Source: Baylisascaris procyonis
Taxonomy: Eukaryota; Nematoda; Chromadorea; Rhabditida; Ascarididae
Length of the DNA stretch: 64,000 nucleotides
Direction of reading: 5' to 3'
Assembly: GCA_037389465.1 (NCBI GenBank)
Contig: JAZARR010000201.1
Span: forward strand, 620,001 to 684,000
A program made the position numbers and the translations under genes. Under the pieces are notes generated by a model, which saw only the letters and a program-made list of their open reading frames with translations, had not been told where the DNA came from and ran no database searches. The first letter of the stretch is position 1, and each line of letters opens with the position of its first letter. Shown here in pieces: positions 52,741 through 64,000 of this stretch.

Positions 52741-55700
52741 TCGTTCCACCTGGGACGCAGAGAAACATTCCGGAGTAGTTTGTAGAATGATTTCATGGGA
52801 AAGCACCTTACTGAAACACCACCTTGCGTAAAGCGTCCGATTTTACGATCCCATCTGCGAAATCGCCTTTAATGCGATTACATTAATCACTCCAAAAAGA
52901 CAAAAGAAAGCAGTGAGCAAAGAGGATCCTCTCATTCGAACAAAGAGATCTCTGTATTGACAATGGCCATTTATAAAAATACGCTACGTTATCCCGTTTA
53001 CAACCTTGTGCATATCAGATTATAGTTCCTATCATCGCTGATAAAATCACTAATTCTATGGACTCATTCATCTATAGCATATTTGAACCAGCGGCAAATG
53101 TTAGACCATGCAAGAAAATATCTTGCATTTATTCATTTTTTCGCTTGTCTAACAAATAGTGGAATTTCGATTATTAATGGTGGCTAAAATTTTTGTAAGA
53201 ATTTACTTATCGCTTTGTTGTTGCTTTTGAAAATCCAATTGTATCATATATCCTGTTACAACTTGTTATATATAAGCACTGCAATTTGTGATCATAAGCG
53301 ATTTTCAGGACGTAAATTTTTCATCGAGAACTATGAATTGTAAGAGGTAATTTGAAAAAAAAAACAATATTTCTATTTTTAGAACTTCTGGTATTGAGAA
53401 CCATTAGTGAAAAAATATAAAAATATCAAAACTTGAAAAGTATTGGTCTTTGTTTGAAATCCCGACCTAATGAACTCTGAAACACACAAGTCATTTGTGA
53501 TTGTCGTGCCAGTCTCGATTTGTCGACTAATTCAATGACTGGATTGTAGCAATCAATTTGTGAACACATCACGCAACGATTAAATATTTTAGCAATTTAC
53601 AACATCGCGTGTTGAACATTTCTAAACGAACGTTTAGAATTTGATCAATAAAGACGAATTTATTTGCAAATAAAAATTGAATTATTGCCGATAGTAAAGA
53701 ATCTAACCGGATATCATGCCCAAGGCCAAAGCATTCAATAGAAGAGCAAATACTGTTTGATGACATTCATCACTCACTAAGTATTTCGGCATCCTTTATG
53801 ATTGGCTTATATCGAATTTTTAAAAAATTTTATATTTGAATATTCTGAACTATTGTATATATACTTATTTTATATTTGAATATTGTAAACTGTGTATAAG
53901 AATAAAAAAGGAAACGAGAAAATTTACAAAAAAAGGGTTTTTTTTTGCATTTCAACGAAGCTTACATTGATCTATGATCACATTCGTTTTTTATCTCTCA
54001 TTTCTATTACCCTCTTCTGAATATCATCAAATGTTTCGATAGCTGCTTAGTAACCCTTATTTTCTTTGTGATTATCACCTATCAGTTATCTTCTAAACGA
54101 GAAATCACTATAAATGTTTCAAACATCGGTATTACATAGATCGTATTTTGAGTTGGCCCTCCATTTGACACTCCGAGAAGGTGCTTTTAAAAGAAAGAAT
54201 ATTCGCATCCGCGATGCTTGGCTGCTGGCCTGGTTTTAGATGCTCCTATCACTTATATTACAATATGTCACACTCAGGAACCACTTCATCCACGATCTAC
54301 CAAAGCGAACAAGGTCCGGTGAATAATTGAGGAGTGTTTACCAAAAGAAGATCGGCTGCCTCGAAGCAGATTTTCGGAAGACACAAAGTTTTAAAGTTTT
54401 GATTTCAAGTTTCAGAAACTTTCAAGCTATTAGGAAGTCGATGAATATAAAAGAGTTCCGAATTGATCATCTATTCTCACCTGTTCCAAACAAAGTTTAC
54501 AACGTCTATAACGTTGTACGCATAAAGGACTTTACGACAGTATTATCTCACTATAATACTTTTAACGTTTCTGATACATGGATCATATTTTCTCTATAAA
54601 ATTTTCAAAAATTTTGCAGCTATGAGTTTAAGCTAATCACAAATCACATGTGTACGCCTAGAAATATTCGATAAATATGCAAATATCTTATATACCGTAA
54701 GCGCACATTTATAAAGCCCTCATAGGCATTATATGATGGAAATGTTTAAACATCATCCCGAATGCAGTCTAGTCCAAACTAGAAAAGTGCAAGAAATACG
54801 TGCAGTATACGATAAAAATATATCCCTATATGAGATCGCTATTGGTCATCTTCTAAGATATAGTTGTGATCTTTTAGCCGATAAGCTATATGCAAATATA
54901 TTGCTCCATTTTATTATCATACATTCGTTAGATTTACATTTGAAAATCACCTCAACAATAAAGAAATCAAACAACGGAAATAAATTTCTAATGATATCTA
55001 AAATAGCTCTAATAAACTCTAGTCAAAATTTATCAATAAAATGTAATTGTATAAATAATATGGTGCTCGTATACGTAGACACTAAAGCTGCGCTACATAT
55101 GCGGCAAATTATGAGAAGATTCATATTTGTTTAGTTTTAAATGAGCAGGTTTCCGTCTAACTACTGAAATATTGTTCACCTATGTCGTACTGATATGTCA
55201 TCTTGTAAAATATATTTAAAAATCCTACATTATGGGATTCTCATAAAGACTTACAATGTGTTTGACGAATTCCAGTATAGATCAGGAAGGCGCCGTGCAA
55301 CTGCATTGAGCAATATTGTCGCAAATACAAATATGCATCGTTGCATTTCGAATCTATAAATACAATTAAAATTTCCACATGTTCTTCATAAATTCAACTA
55401 GTAATTTCTCTCGTAAAATTGAATATTAGATATGCAAATTTCACTAAGTAAAATTCAATCTTACTTCTAATATTTAATCCTAATTCATAAAAATTTCATT
55501 CACTATTAAGCAATGAAAATGTCCATAATGAGTAAATATTTGCAAATATAAGCAATTCTCAAAACTCGAGAAGCCTAAAAATAACGAGCTAAAACTAATC
55601 TGCTGGATTTAAAAGCGATATGAAACGCATATGATGCGCCTCAATGAAAGCGGATAAATATCCATTGAGATAATTGCGACGTGGTTGGCTATGCGTCGTT

Positions 55701-58700
55701 GCATCCTTCCAAATACAAAGCGTCGTCAACTGCGATCGCTTATTCTTTGGGGCGGAGTCATTCGGCTGGCACAAATCGACTGATGACTGCTAAATGCACA
55801 TCATTTTGTTAATTCGAATATTCACATTGATATGCCGACTTTGATGGGCATAAATCATTCATAATTGAAAAAAAAATGTCATTGCTAAATAAAAAAATTC
55901 TCGTTTGTTACTTAGATGAGCATTTATAAATTTAGCCACCGAATTTGACCATGAGAGAAGCTGGCAATAACTAAAGTTGGAAATTATTGTGGAAAAAATC
56001 ATATACTAATGTAATACCTCCAAGACTGGCAGCAATAGCTTTATGAGAATGCGTTTTATCGAAATCTTCAGCTCTCATCGCGTTCAACGATTTCCCATTG
56101 TTTTGTCGTTGTTTCAAAATTTTCTCCACCAATACGATGAGCTAAAATTCGCAATTGCTGTTATTCTCTACCTGAATCAAGCAGGGTGCAATTTTCTCAA
56201 AAAGAAAAACAGATGGAGGAAGGGGATAAGAGAGTTTTTACCGACTCACATTTGCACTTTATCATATATGGAAGGAAATTTTTTTAGTGAAATATACGAA
56301 CCTTTCCGAGACGTCTTCCATCGTTCAAATTTCGCTGTTCTTTGGTTTCACTAATTTTTTATGAGTATTTTTTTCTTCATTCATTCGAATTTTTTCCTAT
56401 CCTATCCTATTCGACGTTTTGGTTAAGTTTGCTTTTTCTTTATTATTTAATTTTACTTTCATCTCCTCCATTTCCATCACGGTTTATTTGCTTTTAGATG
56501 CAAAATTCTGAAATTATTTCATCGCCCTAAACCGTCGTTTTACGGGACAATATTCGCATACGGGAATGCGTCATTGTCATGTCATCACAGCGTTGTTTTG
56601 TCACGTTCAGATGGCTTCAATCTTTTTCAAGGAATCCAACCAGTCGTACAAATTTTCTGACAAAAAAACCCCCATCTTTCTGGAAAATAAATGAGAATCC
56701 GAGCTATATAAAGTGCTTGCGAAATTTGCAGCGCCTTCTACTGTCACTTAGCGCCTTTTGAAAGGTTGACGAATCTACGTGAAATGCGATGTACGATGTA
56801 AATAGCTATCAAATTCCATAACTTTACCTTCAAGCTTCTCGAGATGACGGTAATGAAAATGATCTTGATTACATTCATTGGCTTCGTCGTAAAAAATGAT
56901 GCAGATCTTTAGAGTTTAACTCTCTATTTGCTTGGAGAGAATTCATTTGATGCCTCTAACAAAAAAGGATCATATAGATAAATATTGATGACAAAGCAGT
57001 AAATCTAAATATCCTTTCCTTGTTGCCGTCGCTGACATTGCCCCGATGCCTCTTCTTTAAACGATTAAATAAATTCCCGTCATGCAAGCGGTCATTTCAA
57101 ATGAATTGAATAGATGACATAAGGAATAGGAAGTGATTGTCTTCCTCTGCACAACTTCCTCTGCACAAACTGCTTCCCCTTGGAGGACTGTGAGGATGTG
57201 TCGCCTGCGAAAGCCCTAAAATCTGCCATCCGCATCCGTCCCTTAGCCTTTCGCGCTCTTACATTCTAACCTCCCGACTAGGAACAGCAACATTTTATGC
57301 TTGAAAGGCAAAAAACGTCATTACAACTTGCACTTAATTCTTCAATAATATAAACTTTTTTAAAATTAGTGATTGCTTTGACTTTAAAAAGGTGCTGAAG
57401 AGGCGAAACGAAAAGAACTTCTTAAACTGATGAAGATATTTTTCCTTAAATTTTTTAATGTTTTTTTTTTGAATAATTCTATTGATACAGTAAAAAGAAT
57501 CTGTGCAAATGGTTTGGTCATTTAATTGCAATATTTCTTCGAATTATTTTCCCAATTTTCAAATTGGAAATTTTAAAAACAACTTTCAACTTGGAAATTC
57601 TCTGTTAGCATGGTGTATTATTTTTCGTAAAAATATGCAGTGATCTTTTTGTTGCTATCACTCAAATTTAATGAAAAATATAAACTTTGCCTTATTGTGC
57701 TCAAATCTCATTCCCCATTTCAAGTTCTCAAAAATTCGAAAACAGATTATGTTCGGTTTCATGGAGTTGCGCAAGTTTTAAATTTTAAGTTTACAACTAT
57801 CCAACTTTTCTATCATTCTCGCTTCTTACCTGAATTGAACTATAATCAAATTCTTTTCAACGATGCTGCACTTTCAAGAATTTTTCACACAATTCTAGGC
57901 TGATAGGTTGGTGCCATTGTCGGGGACCAAATTATCAAAAGGTTCGGCGGTTAGTTCCTTTAAATAATAAATGAATATGAAGAGAAATAAAGAAGTAAAG
58001 ATGGAATGAGATTGTTGATCAAAAAGTAAACAAACTTTCATGCATCATCCGTCAACTCTTTTGGAATTTCACAATGACAACGAAATGCGTGCACATGCGT
58101 AAATAAAATACGCATACGTATACGTATATATACGCACATTGTTTGTTTAGCAGTTGATAGCCGCTAATGCTTTAGGTAAATGCATCAATTCATTGTTGAT
58201 TTAATTCCCATAACTAGCGATGACTTGAAATTTTCTTCGATTCAACTCATCACCTATTTCCTTGCAATTATTAATATTCAAAGATTGTCTAATAAAGTTG
58301 TCAAAAAGAGCTTTCTTACAACCAGAGTTGCTGGTGGAAAAATGTCTGTGCTGTGGTTCTTTTTTCTTTTTTGAAAAACTGTCTCTCCTTCCCGAAATTC
58401 CCCTTCCTCTCAATCGACGGTAGTTAATAGTCAGCGTTAAGCAGAGAGTAAAAGTTTTCAGCATTAGATGGACATTTCTAACTGAGTGAGCTATTCGGTT
58501 CATTACGAAGAACATGAAATTGTATGCGATGATACATAAATTAAAACTGTGAATTTGTCGAATGATTTGATATCTGACTGATCCATTATCTATGGGTATA
58601 GAGTAAAACGTGATTTGATTACTTTGGCGATGTTAGTAAGAGTAGTTATAGGTGTAGAAGAAATAAGGTTCCCCACAAGCATGATTTAATTATGCAATTT

Positions 58701-59123
58701 GAGCAGTATGCTCTTACATAGGTTCATCAATTAAAGCTCTCACTTCCGCTTATCAACTCTCAATTATCAATTGAATTAAACTTATCAAATCAAGCTTCCA
58801 ATATAAGAAATCTAATCATCAGTCAAACTCTATTTTAATTCGGCTATAAAAATAAACAAATATTTCGCATTAAGTGAGAAGCAACTGTTTATCGATTAGA
58901 TGTACGGCACATTTATTTGTCAAAATTTTCTCTATGCAACTAGTATCACATGAAATATGAATGATTCATCAATAACAATGCATACAAAACCTCACAGTAA
59001 CGAATATATGAAAGTGTCACAAAAAAAATCAACGTTTCGTCAATAAAATCGTGCAAATATCATTGCAAAAGGGTGATTGACAATGATTCGTTGCTCACTA
59101 TTCGTTCACTAACTGTCCCTCCA

Positions 59124-62100
59124 ATGGATCGTAGCACCGTTCTCCTCATTGCGCTTACAGCATTCGCTTTAGTGAGTTAATTTATATAAATTATATAATT
59201 ACGTTTTTTTTTTGTCGATTACCAATGAGCTAATAAAATATTACCTATGAGCTAATAAAATATTTTATCCTTTAAAGAGAAAATTTTTCTTTGTTAGAGA
59301 TTAAATATCGTGGTCGATAAATCACTCTACAGCAGATTTACTTAAAATTATTTTGTGTTTTAAAGACACTATTTGAGGTATAAAACTCTTTTTTTTCAGA
59401 TTTTGTTAGGCAGTGGTGGGAAACTGATCGAATTTGCATGTAGAGAATCTGAATGCTAATGTTGCATTTAGTAGTTAATGAAATGTGGCCCTATTTATGT
59501 TATATGGAGGCTTTTTCGTCGTGTCAAAAAGTATGGACCGCATACGTTTATGTAGAGCCAAAACAATGGACGGGAACCATCTCCGTAGAGTTGTTTCCAA
59601 AGAATCCTAACGAAAATTTTTTTTGCAGACTTTTAGAGACGTTTTAGAGAAGTAAAGGCATTTACTATTGCTTTCGTTATTGTCCCTCTTTGATGTGCAA
59701 AACAATTGTCCATAAAGGTTTTCAAGCTCTTCAAAGATGAATTTTAACACAGCAACTATTCGCTTCCTATCATGACTTTCAGTTATTTGCACTGATCTCG
59801 TTGATTGCGTGCCTTACCGGTGAATGTTGGTACGTTCAAATATTGCCCACAGTTGGCTTCGTTTCGGGTCTATTTGCGTTCGTCACTTTATTGGCCTCTC
59901 TATGCACATTATTCGTCTCTACCGCTCGCCAATTGGCAGTTATATCGGTGAGTGATGCAGGTTTATAGCACCTATGCTCATATTAGGATTCACTCGATGA
60001 CGACGACCTTAGTTATGTACCTTAGCACAATCATCGATTACGTATTGTAATCGATGCATCTTTTATCTTACCGCACAAGGTCTTTTTTTTTCTGCAGCAT
60101 GGTAGTTGGATGTTCCCGATTCGAAAAAGTTGGGTGTTGATGACAATGTCTACTAAAAATGAGACAAAGCAAAAAAATTCAACTCAAAGTAAAATAAGTA
60201 AATTTGGTCGATGTAGTTGACCCTAAACCTAAATGAGCAAAACCTTTCGTTGAACTGTTGTTAACGGCACAAATTTGTCCTGGTTAGCAAAGAACTTAGC
60301 AATCCAACAATTGAATGCCAACACAAAAAAGTGGGCGAAAAACTTCGTAGCAGATAAACGAAAACACGCATAATACTCTTATTGTTATGCAGATTATTTT
60401 GATTCGCAGTCTTTATCTGGTTACATTTTAGGTCCAAGCCACTGGATTCTTAGCAAATCAAAGTTTCATACATCTGGATAGAGCTGCCAGATCGAGATCC
60501 TACTTTTTCCTCCCTCTCCCCCTCTATTCCCAAAGCGATTAGTCCACCTAATAACCGAGATTGCAAGAGTTCAGCAACATTCTGCAAATATTCCACAAAA
60601 AATGTTTTTATGAGTGTTTATGAAGAAATAATACTCTGTAAAATTTGCTGCCAATCAACAATGAAGTAATCGCCGATGCAAATTCAGGATTCTCAGGATG
60701 CAAAGGCGAAATCCGCTCAAGAAGGGAGGGGGAGAGGTTAGAGAGAGGAGGTGTCCTCAGTTAGTCACTCTTCCATGCCTCCTCATCTTTAAACTGTTCT
60801 CTCAACAATTTAGCACTGCTGCTCATTGCATTTCATATGTTTTATGGCTTTGCCATTCTTAAAACAATTAACTCCCAACCTTATTTCCGCATTTATTGCT
60901 CTAATAACACTGACTGAGATATTTTTCATCCTATTTCTTTCTTGTTATCTGTTTTTGTTCACGTAGAATATCGTCGAATTGTTTTTACGACTCCAGGTGG
61001 GTACTACTTCAAGCTATCGGCTCCAGACGATCTTAAGTGAATTTTCAAATTCCAAGCAAGATTTGAACGTATATCATGATGAAAGTTATGCAGCACAAGA
61101 TATAATTTTTAGCCGACTTATCGGAGTTTTAGGCCGTGGATGAAACTTCCAATATGGATCCACCCCGGTTAGTGCTAGAGATGTGAATTTCTTCTCATTA
61201 ATCGACAGGAATATGAAATGATTCGAAGTCTCGAAGAAAATCTAATTAGCTAATCAAAATAAATGTTATGATTATGTATGCAGAGAAAATAATTAAGATT
61301 CTATGTCCTTATGAATGAATTAGTAGTTGAGTAGTCTTCGTACTCTTGATATATATAGAAACATGTCGTATTGATGCGTAATTAATAGAGAGGCTGCCGT
61401 TCAATTGTTATAGAAATAGCATCAAACTCAATCATTTTTATTACCTTTCCTCTTCTTTTATATTCAGGTGCAAACCTAAACATAATCCTAGATGCAGCTC
61501 AGTGAAAGGTTTCTATGAAGATATGGATAAATTTCGAATTGGATAATGCAGATGCGTTGTTGCAGCGAGCGTCCGTAATGATTGCCGTCTTCTTGCTTTC
61601 CCTCATTTCGGGTATCCTATTCGCTGTAGGAGTTCGGGTATGCGTTGAGGAGACATTTGGTTCATGCTACTTGTTTTACTATTCGAAATCTTTCATTGTC
61701 GCTTCGGTGAGTTGTTCTCTAAATACTAGCGAAGTTTGTGATTTAATAACGCTTAATTGAGTTAATTATCAAGCATCTGTTGCAAGTATAAAATTTCCTT
61801 TCTAATGTTATCAAAAAATTTGAAATAATATTTATCGAAGCTTCTCTCATCTGATCGAAATGCAAATAGTGATATTTTATACTAAGGTGTGAATCTTAGG
61901 TGCTCATTTTCTGCCAGAAAGATACAATATGAATATGGTGATGAGTTCAGGTGCTGCATTAATGCAACAATAGAATATAAATCATGGTCGTTTCAAGGAA
62001 AAATTGATGTAGAACTCGGTGAGACGACCATCGGTTTGTGTCACCTAAGCCCATTCGTCTAAGATGAGATATGCTTGGCACAACCACAACTATATACTGG

Positions 62101-63783
62101 AATTTCAAAATGAGCAAACAGCGCCAATGTAAATAGTATTCCTTCTTAGTTCATATGAGAAGACACTGTCGCTATGTTAGGTAAGAAGAAAATAGATATT
62201 CGAGACTGATCGAAGGCTATTTGAAGCCCTTGTAATTCGGTATGTCATTCTCCCATATTCTTCATTCCCCCATATTCTATCAGACGAACTATTATGAAAA
62301 TTGTTGTTGTATTAAGCATCATTGACATTCATATCTTTTAGACTTGACCCAATATAGATATTCAATTTCAGAAGCAAATTCCTATTTCCGCGGGTTTTTT
62401 TAGAAATATGCACCAAACAAATCTGCACTGCGTAAAATACGACCATCACAATCTCTCCGTCTTTGTTCATCAACCATGCTTAGGCTTGGGTTTAGCATTG
62501 CACCAGCGTGCGTGCGTAATTTCGGAAATTTCACAATTCATTGGTTGAATCAACCATCGATGAAAAATCCGGTGGTCGTATCGGTCATATCATATGAGAC
62601 ATCAACGAAATCTAGCAATAACATATCTCGCTGGAAATATGCACTTTCACTGAGGAGTGCTTCCTGTAATCTCACCTGGCGGTCTAAAAATTTTGGCAGG
62701 TGTGTTTGCTTAGAACGCTGAAATGTTGAACGCCATTTATAGAGCGCTCTTTCTACATTTTTACAGTGGATCATTTTGCAGCGAAAGAATAAAGTTGCTA
62801 AAGCCCTCATTCAGTCAGTATTCCCTGTAAATGGGCAGCTCCGAAATCTATAAAAGGAACTATGGAAATCCGGACGCTTCCAGCAAATTTCTTGTTGCAA
62901 GCGAAAGTCTACAGCGCTGAAGCACAAAATGATTACTGCAGGTGCTTCTTCCCGTGTAGCTGATACAGACTAAAGTCCTGTTACTTTTTAAAATTTCATC
63001 AAATTTTAGCTGAAACAGAAAAGTCTGATCAAGGCACCTTACCTTTTAAATGTTTGGAATACACTATCAGACGTGAAAAGTCTACGGTTCCAACTCGAGG
63101 ATTATTGGAACCTGAACTACGAAGTGAAGTAGGAGCTCGGATTTGTAGTGATGGGAGATTAAATAGTAATTCGGAGCTGAACCTCTCCCTGTTCGCTGTT
63201 GAATCGGTGTGATGCAAATTAAACAGTGACTTCCTATTTCATATTCCACGTTGATCAATTACTCTGGAAAATGATTCCAGAGATTTCAAGGTGTCAAGGA
63301 TTAGTGTGCATCTTACACCAAGCAACATTTTATTTGAAACCAACAGAGCATTGAATAGCTAACTTTAAAGAACCTTAGCTGAACATTCGCATGACCAGCG
63401 GGGACGAATTAAATTATAATCGCATTATTTGAATGCTTTAATTTTTATTGCGAACGTATAAAACTGCCTAGTTAGGGCAGCAAAGTGCCAAACCTTTTTG
63501 GGACGTTTCTGCACTTGTTCCCGATTCACGCTATAGAGGTTTTATGAGTGGTTATTTTCAGGTTTTCGCTTTTTTATGCGCGTTGGTTTCCATTATCAAT
63601 CTGTTTATCGTATTTTGTCTACATTTTCGATCACGCACTGAAGAGAAATATGATGGTCCTTATGAGGAACGTTTAGAGAGGCATCCAAGCGATACGCCAG
63701 CTATCGGCACCGGACAACCGATCAGTCACGATATTCGAATCGCTCGAATTGCACGACAAAATCCATTGCAAACTGACTTATGA
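59124..63783 (+). CDS. Four-transmembrane protein, family not identified (4-5 exons, 191 or 201 aa)
   Basis: Exons: 59124-59171, 59783-59947, an optional 60967-60996, 61566-61706 and 63562-63783. All are in phase 0 with GTGAGT-type donors. TM1 (STVLLIALTAFALLFALISL) is split by intron 1. A short loop containing GECWYVQ leads to TM2 (VSGLFAFVTLLASLCTLFV). A cytoplasmic loop, TARQLAVIS, can take 10 extra residues (NIVELFLRLQ) from the 30-nt exon. TM3 is RASVMIAVFLLSLISGILF, then a loop with two cysteines (VRVC, GSCYLF) and TM4 (SIINLFIVFCL). The hydrophilic tail of about 50 residues is likely cytoplasmic. The fold resembles small tetraspan proteins (claudin/MARVEL-like), but the first loop is too short for a claudin. 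The ATG lacks a visible leader acceptor, so upstream non-coding exons may exist. Confidence 0.75.
60967..60996 (+). other. Candidate 30-nt microexon of the four-TM gene
   Basis: It is flanked by a pyrimidine-rich acceptor (TTTTGTTCACGTAG) and a CAG/GTGGGT donor. It encodes NIVELFLRLQ in phase 0 on both sides, so it can be included or skipped without a frame change. Confidence 0.5.
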
Positions 63784-64000
63784 GAGTATTCTATAAATGA
63801 CTAGTCATAGTCATATTTTACAAATAATGCCTCATTTTATGCAATTGCTGCCATTCTATTGGGTACAGTTATTTCGCTATGAGAAGCACTACAGTTTCCA
63901 TCGTCATATTATGAAATCTATATCACTGAGCAATTAAGATGAATTAAATGCGAAAATAGTTTTCAATGTAGAATTGGAATAATAATAATTCGTAAACTAT
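63784..64000. other. 3' flank of the four-TM gene
   Basis: AT-rich sequence with several AATAAT/ATTAAA-like hexamers but no canonical AATAAA. Presumed 3' UTR and downstream DNA. Confidence 0.4.

Noticed and set aside
54733..55134. 133-codon plus-strand ORF, the longest outside repeats and SLC3A exon 2
   Set aside because: No recognisable domain, AT-driven composition, no splice signals or promoter context; a few ORFs of this size are expected by chance in 64 kb.
62550..62810. 86-codon minus-strand ORF in the last intron of the four-TM gene
   Set aside because: It reads somewhat like protein and contains a possible small exon, but no partner exons or family could be found.

Overview
This is an AT-rich eukaryotic window, by eye about two-thirds A+T. 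It has sparse, intron-rich genes, TA-dinucleotide arrays, and introns that mostly run GTAAGT/GTTAGT/GTGAGT to TTTCAG/TTTAG. The protein content points to a nematode: a nematode-type 7TM chemoreceptor-like GPCR, an SLC3A-type amino-acid transporter heavy chain and an ephrin. Kilobase-scale introns and low GC suggest a spirurin or filaria-like parasite rather than Caenorhabditis, but that is inference. No prokaryotic, organellar or viral gene was seen. No open reading frame of the window is a complete gene by itself, so I built gene models by joining exons whose splice sites and reading phases agree.

Layout, left to right. 1-6261: intergenic, with two C-rich tracts. 6314-11256 (+): a five-exon GPCR of 315 aa. 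13530-13709 (-): a likely terminal exon with an activin-receptor/Ly6-style CCCEGNxCN finger and a hydrophobic tail. 17209-18011 (-): three phase-compatible exons of an unidentified gene. 22730-36858 (-): a complete 12-exon, 758-aa SLC3A (4F2hc/rBAT-like) gene, the best supported in the window. 39970-42020 (-): a five-exon, 255-aa unidentified membrane protein. 43514-49590 (-): an ephrin lacking only its signal-peptide exon(s). 49591-59123: intergenic with the largest TA arrays. 59124-63783 (+): a four-transmembrane protein of 191 or 201 aa, depending on a 30-nt microexon.

The minus-strand genes run head to tail (ephrin, unknown membrane protein, SLC3A, unknown exons), with gaps of 1.5 kb, 3.1 kb and about 4.7 kb; these are too wide for a tight operon. 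Most products are membrane or surface proteins: chemosensation, amino-acid uptake and contact signalling. I found no evidence that they form one dedicated pathway. I did not find a clearly new biological system. The most novel material is the two unidentified membrane-protein genes, the finger exon, the proline-rich extension of the SLC3A protein, the unusual ephrin C-terminus, and several hairpin-forming repeats.
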